Shown here: positions 8,746 through 16,623 of the stretch, in pieces
Position numbering within the stretch: position 1 is the first letter of the stretch
Layout of the letters: every line of letters begins with the position of its first letter
NCBI GenBank assembly: GCA_963760405.1
Contig: CAVXCV010000002.1
Location: forward strand, 124,001 to 188,000
Reading direction: 5' to 3'
Source of the DNA: RYN-230 sp963760405
Lineage (GTDB): Bacteria > Actinomycetota > Actinomycetes > Streptosporangiales > Streptosporangiaceae
DNA: 64,000 nucleotides
Translations under genes and position numbers: made by a program
Notes under the pieces: model-generated
What the model was told of the DNA's origin: nothing
The model's input: only the letters and a program-made list of their open reading frames with translations
Databases searched by the model: none

Positions 8746-8779
8746 GCTGCCCGCGGGAGACCCGCAGGGTGCGGGCAGC
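8746..8779 (-). terminator. Hairpin downstream of the response regulator gene
   Basis: Perfect 9-bp inverted repeat GCTGCCCGC / GCGGGCAGC with a 16-base loop, just past the stop of the 8786-9484 regulator. There is no clear U-tract, as is common for actinobacterial terminators. Confidence 0.5.
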
Positions 8780-8785
8780 GCCTGG

Positions 8786-9484
8786 CTAGGTGGTGGCGAA
8801 GCGGTAGCCGGACCTCGGCTCGGTTATGAACAGCGGCCGGTCCCCGGGCTGCTCCAGCTTGGCCCGCAGCCGCCCGACATAGACCCGGGTGTACTCGGTC
8901 TGCGTCTCATAGCCCGGTCCCCACACCCGGCGCAGCAGCGTGGCGTGGGTGAGCAGCTCACCGGGGCTGATCGCGAACTGCCGCAGCAGCGCGAACTCGG
9001 TCGGGGTGAGGTGCACCAGGTACCCGCCCTTGGTCACCCGCCTGCGGGCCAGGTCGATCTCGACGTCGCCGACCCGGACGATGCCCGGCTCAGGCCTGCT
9101 GTCGGCCGCCAGCTTGCTGCGCCGCAGCGTCGCGTTGATCCGGGCCAGCAGTTCCTCGATGCCGAACGGCTTGGTCATGTAGTCATCGGCGCCGAGGTTG
9201 AGCGCGCGGACCTTGTCCGTTTCCGCGCGCCGGGCGGAGAGCACGATGATGCCCACCCCGGATTTCTCCCGGATCTCCCGGCACAGCTCGAAGCCGTCGC
9301 GGCCGGGCAGCATCAGGTCGAGCAGCACGACGTCCAGCACCCGGGATTCCACCGTCTGGCCGACGCCCGCGCCGTCCTTGCAGACGATCACCTCACAGCC
9401 GCGGGCGGACAGGTTGGACCGAACCAGATCGACGATGTTCTGGTCGTCCTCGACGATCAGCACGACCGTCCTGTCCGCCACCAC
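8786..9484 (-). CDS. OmpR/PhoB-family response regulator, divergent from the ABC-kinase
   Basis: 232-residue two-component response regulator. The receiver domain (1-120) has the acidic pocket VEDD, phospho-acceptor Asp in VVLLDLMLPG, the conserved Ser in VLSARR and Lys in MTKPF. The C-terminal winged helix has LTPTEFALLRQF, LLRRVWGPGYETQTEY and VYVGRLRAKLE. The start is GTG 9484 with GGAGGA six bases upstream; an upstream reading to 9604 would add an unrelated Arg/Ala-rich extension. Its receiver is strikingly similar to that of the 12149 regulator (VEDDQNIVDLVRSNL versus VEDDPNIVDLIRSNL), so the two are recent paralogs. It is transcribed away from the ABC-histidine kinase and probably takes phosphate from it. 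Confidence 0.92.
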   Translation of the reverse strand: MVADRTVVLIVEDDQNIVDLVRSNLSARGCEVIVCKDGAGVGQTVESRVLDVVLLDLMLPGRDGFELCREIREKSGVGIIVLSARRAETDKVRALNLGADDYMTKPFGIEELLARINATLRRSKLAADSRPEPGIVRVGDVEIDLARRRVTKGGYLVHLTPTEFALLRQFAISPGELLTHATLLRRVWGPGYETQTEYTRVYVGRLRAKLEQPGDRPLFITEPRSGYRFATT

Positions 9485-9583
9485 GCTGTTCCTCCGCCCG
9501 GCTGCCCGGGGTAGGCGCTGGCCAGCCGCATCGGCCGACGCCCCGGGGAGCCGAGAATACCTCGCCAAGCGGCCGCGCTCAGC

Positions 9584-9605
9584 TAACATTGTGAGCCTTA
9601 ACATT
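9584..9605. promoter_or_regulatory. Direct repeat TAACATT x2 in the divergent regulator/kinase intergenic region
   Basis: Two identical heptamers TAACATT start at 9584 and 9599, 15 bases apart, in the 188-base region between the divergent regulator and the ABC-kinase. Tandem direct half-sites are the usual target of OmpR/PhoB-family regulators, although typical spacing is nearer 10-11 bp. The AAC core recurs in the GTTAAC boxes at 12925-12969. Confidence 0.35.
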
Positions 9606-9672
9606 CCAGCGCGGGGGCGGCGGGCCTGGGCTCCGGTGGCGGCCAGGCCGCCTTTCGGTCAACAATGGCCAG

Positions 9673-12156
9673 ATGACCGCCGCCGCCGGGTATGCCGGGC
9701 AGCCAGCGCCGCCGCTGCTGTCAGTGTCCGGCCTGGCCGTGCGGTTCGGGGCGCTAACCGCGCTGGCCGGGATCGATCTCGAGGTGCAGCCGGGCGAACT
9801 GGTCGCGCTGGCGGGCGAGAACGGGGCGGGCAAGACCACCCTGGTCCGGTGCATCGCCGGGGACATCGCCCCGACGTCGGGGCAGATCACGCTGGACGGC
9901 AGGCCGGTGCCCGCGGACCCGCAGTCGATGACCCGCCGCGGCGTGTCCGTCGTCTGGCAGGACCTGGCGCTCTGCGACAACCTGGACATCGCCTCGAACC
10001 TGCTGCTCGGCCGGGAGCGGCGCCGCCATCTGCTGTCCGACACCCGGATGCACTCCGACGCCCGGCGATTGCTCGGCCGGCTCGGCATCCCGCTGCGGGA
10101 TACGACGCGCAGCGTGCGCTCGCTGTCCGGTGGCCAGCGCCAGCTGGTGGCGGTCGCCCGGGCCATGGCCCACCAGCCCCGCATGCTGCTGCTGGATGAG
10201 CCGACCGCCTCTGTCGGTGTGCAGGAGTCGGCCCTGGTGGAAGACCTGATCCTGCGGCTGCGCGAACAGGGCACCACGATCCTGCTCGCCTGCCACGACA
10301 TCAACCAGATGTTCCGGCTGGCCGACCGCATCGTGGTGCTCCGGCACGGCCTGGTCGTCGCCGACGTGGCCCCCAGCCACGTGCACCCGGACGAGGTGGT
10401 GGCGCTGCTGTCCGGGCAGGAGGTGGACTCCTCGGCCCGCCGCCAGCTCACCCGGCTGCACGGGCTCACCGGGCGGCTGGTGTCCGCGGACCCGTCGTCC
10501 AGCCTCTCGCTGATCCTCTCCGCGCTGGGCACGGCCCTGGGCAGCGAGCGGCTGTGCATCCATCTGGTCGAGGACTCCGCGCTGGTCTGCGCCGCGTCGC
10601 TCGGCCTGCCGCCCGCCCTGCTGGCGGCGTGGTCCCGGCTGCCGACCGGGCTGGCCGGCGGCCCGGTCGGCGTGGCCGCCGCCACGGTCGCGCCGGTGAT
10701 CGAGGAGAACGCCCGCACCGGGCCGGCCTGGGCACCGCAGCGCGACCTGGCCCGGATAGCCAAGGTGGCCAGCTCGTGGTCGGTCCCGGTGATGGGCCCG
10801 GGCGGGCTGCTCGGCGTCATTACCGTGCTCGGGTCCATGCCGGGCAAGCCGCCGCGGGATGACCTGGACCTGGCCACCCTCTACGCGGGATATGCCGCGA
10901 ACGCGATCGAACGGGACCGGCTGCTGGACGAGGTCACCGCCCGCAACCGGGTGCTGGAGACGATCCGGGAAATACTTGAGACCCTGGCCGGCCCGATCCC
11001 GGTCTCCGACGGCCTCGAGATCGCGCTGCAGTCGCTGCGCCGTGGCTTGCAGGCGGACGAGGTGGCGCTGGTCGTCCAGGCGCCGGACCGCCCGGCGGTC
11101 TGCCGGGCCTACTCCGGCCAGGGCGAGACCGGGTTCGACAGCAGGCCCGCCGCAGCGGCGGACCGGGCGGTAGCCGCGGCCGGGCCCGCGCTGGCCCTGG
11201 CTCAGCCGGACGGCACCGCGGCCTCCGGCTCCGGCACCGCCGGTGACCAGCTGCTGTCGGTGGCGTTCACCGTGCCGGGCGGCCGCGCGGCCCTGGTGGC
11301 CCGCTGGGCCGGCGAACCGCCCTTGGCCGACGCGACCGCCCTGCTGGAAGATGCCGCCCACTCGCTGCGGTTGGCGTTGGAGCGGGAGGAGGCCTGGTTC
11401 GCCCATCAGGAGGCGATGACCCTGCGCCGGTCGCAGGAACTGCAGCGCGGCTTCCTGTCCCGGCTGAGCCATGAGCTGCGCACCCCGCTGACGGCGATCC
11501 GGGGCTACGCCTCCAGCCTGCTGCAAACCGATGTGACCTGGGATCCGGCGTCGCAGCAGCGGTTCATCGCCCGGATCGCGGCCGAGTCGGCGCGGCTCGG
11601 CCGCCTGGTGGACGACCTGCTGGACTTCTCCGCGATCGAGTCGGGCATCCTCCGGCTGCAGCGCGACTGGTGTGACCTCCCGCTGGTGCTCGACGCGGCC
11701 ATGGCCTGCCTGCCGGACGGCGCGCCGATGGTGACGGTGGAATGCGAGGACGGGCTGCCGGTGGTCTGGGCCGACCATGACCGGCTGGAGCAGGTCTTCG
11801 TGAACCTGCTGAACAACGCGCTCGGCCATAATCCGCCCGGCACCACAGTGCGGGTCAGCGCCAGCCTGGACGGCCCGGCCGAAGTCCGGCTGAGCGTGGC
11901 CGATGACGGGGCCGGGATGCCCCCCGAAGTCGCGCTCGCGCCGTTCGAGCCGATGCGGCGTAGCCGCACCCGGGGGTCAGGAGCTGGCCTCGGGCTGTCC
12001 ATCGCCCGGGGTATCGTCGCGGCGCACGGCGGCCGCATTGAGCTGGCCCAGCCCGGCCGCGGCACGTGCTTCGTGATCCACCTGCCGGTGGAGATACCTG
12101 CCCGCCCGGCGGATGCCGCGCCGCAGCGGGCGATGGGGGCCCTCCCCGGTGCTTGA
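9673..12156 (+). CDS. Fusion protein: sugar-transporter-type ABC ATPase - GAF-like regions - histidine kinase
   Basis: 827-residue soluble protein joining two normally separate machines. Residues 15-250 are a complete ABC ATPase: Walker A GENGAGKTT (48-56), Q-loop WQDLALCDN, signature LSGGQ (151-155), Walker B MLLLDEP (171-177), H-loop His208. It resembles the CUT2 ATPase at 14340, which reads YQDLALADNLDIVQNMLLG at the equivalent place. Residues 275-415 and about 430-570 look like two GAF-type sensor regions, then a helical linker. The kinase core follows: H-box FLSRLSHELRTPL with His600, N-box NLLNNALGHN (711-720), G1 DDGAGMP, G2 GSGAGLGLSIA. No transmembrane segment is present. All catalytic motifs of both modules appear intact. 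The stop overlaps the next regulator's start. The domain calls are firm; the coupling of transport to phosphorylation is inference. Confidence 0.93.
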   Translation: MTAAAGYAGQPAPPLLSVSGLAVRFGALTALAGIDLEVQPGELVALAGENGAGKTTLVRCIAGDIAPTSGQITLDGRPVPADPQSMTRRGVSVVWQDLALCDNLDIASNLLLGRERRRHLLSDTRMHSDARRLLGRLGIPLRDTTRSVRSLSGGQRQLVAVARAMAHQPRMLLLDEPTASVGVQESALVEDLILRLREQGTTILLACHDINQMFRLADRIVVLRHGLVVADVAPSHVHPDEVVALLSGQEVDSSARRQLTRLHGLTGRLVSADPSSSLSLILSALGTALGSERLCIHLVEDSALVCAASLGLPPALLAAWSRLPTGLAGGPVGVAAATVAPVIEENARTGPAWAPQRDLARIAKVASSWSVPVMGPGGLLGVITVLGSMPGKPPRDDLDLATLYAGYAANAIERDRLLDEVTARNRVLETIREILETLAGPIPVSDGLEIALQSLRRGLQADEVALVVQAPDRPAVCRAYSGQGETGFDSRPAAAADRAVAAAGPALALAQPDGTAASGSGTAGDQLLSVAFTVPGGRAALVARWAGEPPLADATALLEDAAHSLRLALEREEAWFAHQEAMTLRRSQELQRGFLSRLSHELRTPLTAIRGYASSLLQTDVTWDPASQQRFIARIAAESARLGRLVDDLLDFSAIESGILRLQRDWCDLPLVLDAAMACLPDGAPMVTVECEDGLPVVWADHDRLEQVFVNLLNNALGHNPPGTTVRVSASLDGPAEVRLSVADDGAGMPPEVALAPFEPMRRSRTRGSGAGLGLSIARGIVAAHGGRIELAQPGRGTCFVIHLPVEIPARPADAAPQRAMGALPGA

Positions 12157-12856
12157 TCAGGCAGCGAGCACCCGGGCCCTGGTGGTGGAGGACGACCCGA
12201 ACATCGTGGACCTGATCCGGTCCAACCTGGCGGTCCGCGGTTACGACACGGTGGTCTCCACCGACGGCGCCCGCGCGCTCAACCTGCTGGAGACCGAGGA
12301 GCCGGACATCGTCCTGCTCGACCTGATGCTGCCCGAGGTGGATGGCTTCGAGCTGTGCCGCCTGATCCGGGAGCGCTCGTCCGTGGCCATTATCGTGGTC
12401 TCCGCGCGCGGCGGCGAGCGGGACAAGGTCACCGCGCTCAATATGGGCGCGGATGATTACATGACCAAGCCATTCAGCATCGAGGAACTGCTGGCCCGGA
12501 TCACCGCCACGCTGCGCCGGACCCGGCCCGCGGTCGGCGCGGCGGAGAGCGCGCCGCCGGTGATCATCATCGGCGACGTGCGGATCGACCTGGCCGGCCA
12601 GCAGGTGACCCGGGGCGGCCAGGCCGTGCACCTCACCCCGACGGAGTTCGCGCTGCTCCGTGAGCTGGCCACGAACCGGGGGAAGCTGCTGACGCACGCG
12701 CACCTGCTGCGCCGGGTATGGGGCCGCGGCTACGAGACGGAGACCGAGTACGTCCGGGTCTATATCCGCCGGCTGCGGGCCAAGCTGGAGCCGGACGGCG
12801 GCGCCCCGCTGATTCTCACCCAGCCCCGGGCCGGCTACCGGATCGCCGCGGAATGA
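12149..12856 (+). CDS. OmpR/PhoB-family response regulator, translationally coupled to the ABC-kinase
   Basis: 235-residue response regulator from GTG 12149, which overlaps the last eight bases of the ABC-kinase gene; this makes it the most likely cognate partner. The receiver has VVEDDPNIVDL, phospho-Asp in IVLLDLMLPE, VVSARG and MTKPFSIEELL. The winged-helix domain has LTPTEFALLRELA, LLRRVWGRGYETETEYVRVYIRRLRAKLE and a C-terminal PRAGYRIAAE. An upstream ATG at 12113 in the same frame would overlap the kinase more deeply and adds unconserved residues. The transporter operon starts 234 bases downstream, so it is the obvious candidate target. Confidence 0.93.
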   Translation: MLDQAASTRALVVEDDPNIVDLIRSNLAVRGYDTVVSTDGARALNLLETEEPDIVLLDLMLPEVDGFELCRLIRERSSVAIIVVSARGGERDKVTALNMGADDYMTKPFSIEELLARITATLRRTRPAVGAAESAPPVIIIGDVRIDLAGQQVTRGGQAVHLTPTEFALLRELATNRGKLLTHAHLLRRVWGRGYETETEYVRVYIRRLRAKLEPDGGAPLILTQPRAGYRIAAE

Positions 12857-12875
12857 CACCACGGTATACGTGTCA
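12854..12875. promoter_or_regulatory. Inverted repeat TGACAC-N10-GTGTCA after the response regulator stop
   Basis: Perfect hexamer arms TGACAC (12854-12859) and GTGTCA (12870-12875) surround a core containing GTATAC. The first arm contains the stop codon of the regulator. It lies upstream of the binding-protein gene and could be an operator or a small hairpin; nothing seen distinguishes these. Confidence 0.35.
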
Positions 12876-12924
12876 GTTAGGTAACGTGTTTGACGCGAAA
12901 CGACCACGATTCCGATGGCCAGCC

Positions 12925-12969
12925 GCTCGTTAACGGTTTTTTCACATGATTACGCGGATGTTAACGAGC
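12925..12969. promoter_or_regulatory. Perfect 10-bp inverted repeat with GTTAAC boxes upstream of the sugar-binding gene
   Basis: Arms GCTCGTTAAC (12925-12934) and GTTAACGAGC (12960-12969) are perfect complements separated by 25 bases of AT-richer DNA. Each arm also contains the palindrome GTTAAC. The element lies about 120 bases upstream of the binding-protein GTG in the intergenic region that should hold the transporter promoter. A paired operator read by the adjacent response regulators or by a sugar repressor is the likely role. Confidence 0.5.
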
Positions 12970-13090
12970 ACGTTCATTCCCATCAGCCTAGGGTTGCCCA
13001 GATGAGTCTCGGCCCGCAGCTCGCGCTGGCGGGCCCGTGATCGGCATGCGCTCTGGTGCTCATGCTGACTATGAACGAGGTGGTGGTTTC

Positions 13091-14305
13091 GTGTACCCAG
13101 TTACCAAGAGGGCAGCGCTGACAGCAGGGGCTGTCAGCGCTGCCCTGCTCATTGCCGCGTGTAGCAGCGGCGGCAGTTCGTCCAGCGGTTCCAGCTCGTC
13201 CAGCAGTGCCGCGTCCGTACCGCAGGTATCCGCTACTTCATTCACGAACGATTTCTCCGCGATGGCGCAGCTAAAGTCGCTCGCTGCCAGCGGTAAGGGA
13301 AACGTCGGCGTGATTCTGCCGGACACGGTCTCTTCCGCGCGCTATGTCGAATTCGATGCGCCATACCTGACCAAGGCCCTCGAAACAGCCGGGCTGAAGG
13401 CCTCGCAGTTCAGCGTGCAGAACGCGCAGGGCAGCGACGCGACCCAGCTGAGCGACGCCCAGGCGGACATCACCAAGGGCGCGAGTGTCCTCATCGTGGA
13501 CCCGCTCGACGCTGGCGTCGGCACCTCCATCGAGAAGTACGCCAAGTCGCACGGTGTGGCCGTGATCGACTACGACCGGCTGACCCTGGGCGGTACCCGC
13601 GCCTACTACGTCAGCTTCAACAACGTGAACGTGGGCAAGCTGCTGGGCCAGGGCCTGGTCAGCTGCGCCAGCGCCTGGGGCGTGAAGAAGCCGAACACGC
13701 TCGTCATGTTCGGCGCGCCGACCGACAACAACGCCACCCTGTTCGCCCAGGGTTACAACGCCGTGCTGAACCCGCTGTTCAGCGCCGGCACCTGGGTCAA
13801 GGTCGGCAGCGCCGCTGGCACCTGGGACCCGCCGACCGCGGAGACCGAGTTCCAGGGGCAGTACACCGCGCACAAGAACATCAACTCGGTGCTGACCCCG
13901 AACGATGAGAACGCGGCCCCGATCATCCACTACCTGCAGACCCTGGGCGTGAAGGCCAAGACCTTCCCGGTGACCGGGCAGGACGCGACCCTGATCGGCC
14001 TGCAGAACATCCTGGCCGGATACCAGTGCGGGACCGTCTACAAGGCCATCTACCTGGAGGCCCAGGCCGCCGCGGCACTGGCCATGTACGTCCGCGCCAA
14101 GGCGACGCCCCCGTCGGCCCTGGTCAACGCCACCACCGAGGACACCACGTCGCACACCAGCGTCCCGTCGGTGCTCCTGATCCCGACCTGGGTCACGCCG
14201 ACTAACATGAACTCGACCGTCATCGCGGACAAGTTCGTTACTGCTGCCCAGCTCTGTACCCCTGCGTACAAGGCAGCCTGCACGGCAGCAGGGATCACGG
14301 GGTGA
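13091..14305 (+). CDS. Sugar ABC transporter substrate-binding lipoprotein (XylF/CUT2 type)
   Basis: 404-residue extracytoplasmic binding protein of the periplasmic-binding-protein type I fold (CUT2, xylose/ribose-like). From GTG 13091 (GAGG upstream) the N-terminus is a lipoprotein signal, TKRAALTAGAVSAALLIAAC, followed by a Ser/Gly-rich linker. The body shows the family pattern: GVILPDTVSSARYVEFD, QADITKGASVLIVDPLDAG, VAVIDYDRL, YVSFNNVNVGKLLGQ, ITG-type C-terminus. The -GVAVIDYDRLTLGG- segment resembles xylose-binding proteins, so a pentose or related sugar is the best guess. It heads the SBP-ATPase-permease operon and is preceded by a 234-base regulatory region with two inverted repeats. 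Confidence 0.9.
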   Translation: MYPVTKRAALTAGAVSAALLIAACSSGGSSSSGSSSSSSAASVPQVSATSFTNDFSAMAQLKSLAASGKGNVGVILPDTVSSARYVEFDAPYLTKALETAGLKASQFSVQNAQGSDATQLSDAQADITKGASVLIVDPLDAGVGTSIEKYAKSHGVAVIDYDRLTLGGTRAYYVSFNNVNVGKLLGQGLVSCASAWGVKKPNTLVMFGAPTDNNATLFAQGYNAVLNPLFSAGTWVKVGSAAGTWDPPTAETEFQGQYTAHKNINSVLTPNDENAAPIIHYLQTLGVKAKTFPVTGQDATLIGLQNILAGYQCGTVYKAIYLEAQAAAALAMYVRAKATPPSALVNATTEDTTSHTSVPSVLLIPTWVTPTNMNSTVIADKFVTAAQLCTPAYKAACTAAGITG

Positions 14306-14339
14306 GCATGAGCGCCCGATTCATCGCTGGAATGCCACA

Positions 14340-15227
14340 GTGGTGAGCAATAGCGCCAGCGATGGCGCCCGGCCCGCAGCCGCGGGCCGGGCGCCGTCCG
14401 GCGCTTCCAGCACCGGCACCGACGATGCGCCGCTGCTCCAGCTGCGCGGGATCGGTAAGAGCTTCGGCCCGGTCCAGGCCCTGGCCGACATCGACCTCGA
14501 CATCCCCGAAGGCCAGGTCACCGCCCTGGTCGGGGACAACGGCGCGGGCAAGTCCACGCTGATCAAGACCGTCTCGGGCATCTGGCAGCCGAGCAATGGC
14601 GAGATCCTGTGGCACGGCAAGCCCGTTCACCTGCACAGCCCCAAGGCCGCGACCGACCTGGGCATCGCGACCGTGTACCAGGACCTGGCGCTCGCGGACA
14701 ACCTGGACATCGTGCAGAACATGCTGCTCGGCCACGAGCCCTTGCGGTACGGGCTGCTGGACGAGATCAGCATGGAGCTGACCGCGAAGAAGACCCTTGC
14801 CGACCTGCGGGTCGTGACCGTGCGCTCGGTCCGGCAGCTGGTCGGCTCGCTGTCCGGCGGGCAGCGCCAGTCGGTCGCCGTGGCCAAGGCCGTGATGCTG
14901 GACGCCCGGCTGGTCATCATGGACGAGCCGACCGCGGCGCTGGGCGTCAGCCAGACCGAGCTCGTGCTGAGCCTCATCAAGCAGCTGAGCAGCAGCGGCC
15001 ACGGGGTCCTGGTGGTCTCGCACAACCTCACCGACGTATTCCAGGTCGCCGACCGGATCGCGGTGCTCTACCTGGGCCGGCTCGCCGCAGTGGGCCCTGC
15101 ATCCGACTTCGACACCCAGTCTGTGGTGGAACTCATGACCACCGGCGGCTCCGCCCGGGCGGGCGGGAACGGCACGGTAGACGAGCCCACGTCATCAGTT
15201 GGCCGTGACAGCGGCACGGAAGGCTGA
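14340..15227 (+). CDS. Sugar ABC transporter ATP-binding protein (single ABC domain, CUT2)
   Basis: 295-residue ATPase energising the adjacent permease. Walker A GDNGAGKST, Q-loop VYQDLALADN, signature LSGGQRQSVAVAKA, Walker B RLVIMDEPTAALG and H-loop VSHNLTDVF are all present. It has one ABC domain, as in FrcA-like CUT2 systems, not the tandem pair of RbsA/XylG. An approximately 30-residue Gly/Ala/Ser-rich N-terminal extension precedes the domain, and the C-terminal 25 residues are low complexity. GTG 14340 follows the binding-protein stop by 34 bases, and the permease ATG follows by three. Its ABC domain is the closest relative in the window of the ABC half of the 9673 fusion. Confidence 0.92.
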   Translation: MVSNSASDGARPAAAGRAPSGASSTGTDDAPLLQLRGIGKSFGPVQALADIDLDIPEGQVTALVGDNGAGKSTLIKTVSGIWQPSNGEILWHGKPVHLHSPKAATDLGIATVYQDLALADNLDIVQNMLLGHEPLRYGLLDEISMELTAKKTLADLRVVTVRSVRQLVGSLSGGQRQSVAVAKAVMLDARLVIMDEPTAALGVSQTELVLSLIKQLSSSGHGVLVVSHNLTDVFQVADRIAVLYLGRLAAVGPASDFDTQSVVELMTTGGSARAGGNGTVDEPTSSVGRDSGTEG

Positions 15228-15230
15228 GCC

Positions 15231-16553
15231 ATGTCAACGACAGGCAGTGACGCCGGACAGGGCCTGGTCGACCCCCAGGCAACCGCCGTGGAGGTCGGTG
15301 ACGGATCCAGTGTCGACGAGGCGTCCCTGGCCGGGCCGCCGGAGCTGATCGCCGGCTCGGTCGGCGACTACACCCGCATCTGGCTCAAGCGGGTCAGGAG
15401 CGGCGAGAGCGGCGCGCTGCCCATCGTGCTGGGCCTGGTCGCGATCGTGATCTTCTTCCAGGTGAAGAACTCGCTCTTCCTGTCCGCAGGCAACCTGATC
15501 AACCTCATGATCCAGGGCGCCCCGTTCATCCTGCTCGGCATGGCCGAGATTTTCGTGCTGCTGCTCGGCGAGATCGACCTGTCGGTCGGCTACAACGCGG
15601 GCATCGGCGCGGTCGTCACCCTGTGGGCGGTGTACACGCTGCCCTGGTGGGTCGCGATCCTGATCGGCCTGGCCTGTACCGCCTTCATCGGCGCTGTCCA
15701 GGGCAGCCTGATCACCCGGCTGGGCCTGCCGTCGTTCGTGGTCACCCTGGCCGGCCTGCTCGGGCTGGAAGGCCTGATGATCATCCTGGTGGCCCGCAGC
15801 GGGCACGGCGCCGGCGGCTCGATCGGGAACCCGAACAACATCATCTACGACCTCACCGCAGGCAACCTGAGCCCGGCGGCCGGCTGGATCGTCATGGTCG
15901 TCCTGGTCGCGCTGGCCGCCCTGTTCATGATCAGCCGCGACCGGCGCAGGCGGGCCAATGGCCTGGTCGCCCCGCCGCTCGGGGTCACCCTGCTCAAGGT
16001 CGCGGTGATGGCCGTCGCCGGGGTCGTCGTGGTGCTGATCAGCAACACCAACCGCGGCGTGGCGATCACGGTCGAGGGCGTGCCCTGGGTCGTGCTGATC
16101 GTGCTCGGCGTCCTGGTGATGTGGACCGTACTGACCAGCCGGACCAAGGTGGGCCGGTACATCTATGCGATCGGCGGCAACGCCGAGGCGGCCCGGCGGG
16201 CCGGCGTCAACCTGATCACGATCCGGACCCTCGCGTTCACCCTGTGCGGGCTGACCGCTGGGATCGGCGGCATCATCCTCGCCTCCCAGCTGAACTCGAT
16301 CGGCACCAACCTCGACGGCGGCAAGTACGTGCTGTTCGCGGTGGCGGCGGCGGTCATCGGCGGCACGAACCTGTTCGGCGGCCGGGGCCGGATGCTCAAC
16401 GCCGTGCTGGGCGGGCTCGTGGTCGCCACGATCTACAACGGGCTCGGCCTGATCGGGCTGAGCGCGGCGGCCACCGATATCGTCACCGCGATCGTGCTCC
16501 TGGTAGCCGTCACGGTGGACACCCTGGCCAGCCGGCGCGGGGCACCCAGCTGA
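15231..16553 (+). CDS. Sugar ABC transporter permease (XylH/RbsC-like, CUT2)
   Basis: 440-residue inner-membrane permease. After a hydrophilic N-terminus of about 60 residues, around ten hydrophobic segments follow, beginning ALPIVLGLVAIVIFFQV. Family signatures are visible: LLLGEIDLSVGYNAG, GLPSFVVTLAGLLGLEG, YAIGGNAEAARRAGVN, AAVIGGTNLFGGRG. The long central loop (roughly 190-225) and size match XylH-type permeases and exceed the second permease in this window (348 aa). It is the last gene of the operon and is followed by a strong hairpin at 16585. It should form the channel for the 13091 binding protein and 14340 ATPase. Confidence 0.92.
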   Translation: MSTTGSDAGQGLVDPQATAVEVGDGSSVDEASLAGPPELIAGSVGDYTRIWLKRVRSGESGALPIVLGLVAIVIFFQVKNSLFLSAGNLINLMIQGAPFILLGMAEIFVLLLGEIDLSVGYNAGIGAVVTLWAVYTLPWWVAILIGLACTAFIGAVQGSLITRLGLPSFVVTLAGLLGLEGLMIILVARSGHGAGGSIGNPNNIIYDLTAGNLSPAAGWIVMVVLVALAALFMISRDRRRRANGLVAPPLGVTLLKVAVMAVAGVVVVLISNTNRGVAITVEGVPWVVLIVLGVLVMWTVLTSRTKVGRYIYAIGGNAEAARRAGVNLITIRTLAFTLCGLTAGIGGIILASQLNSIGTNLDGGKYVLFAVAAAVIGGTNLFGGRGRMLNAVLGGLVVATIYNGLGLIGLSAAATDIVTAIVLLVAVTVDTLASRRGAPS

Positions 16554-16584
16554 TCCCCGCCCGGTGACGGGCCGCAGCAGGCAG

Positions 16585-16623
16585 CCTGGCTGATCCCGGT
16601 AGTGGATACCGGGATCAGCCAGG
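16585..16623. terminator. Bidirectional terminator between the permease and proA
   Basis: Perfect 17-bp stem (left arm 16585-16601 CCTGGCTGATCCCGGTA, right arm 16607-16623) with a five-base loop. It separates two convergent genes and its right arm overlaps the stop codon and last codons of proA. It has no U-tract but great stability, and serves both directions. Confidence 0.85.

Noticed and set aside
8554..8785. Rifamycin-associated inverted repeat upstream of helR
   Set aside because: I looked for the expected symmetric element in the leader and found only the terminator-like hairpin of the next gene.
9754..11829. Minus-strand 691-codon ORF over the ABC-kinase
   Set aside because: Antisense shadow of a gene with intact catalytic motifs on the plus strand.
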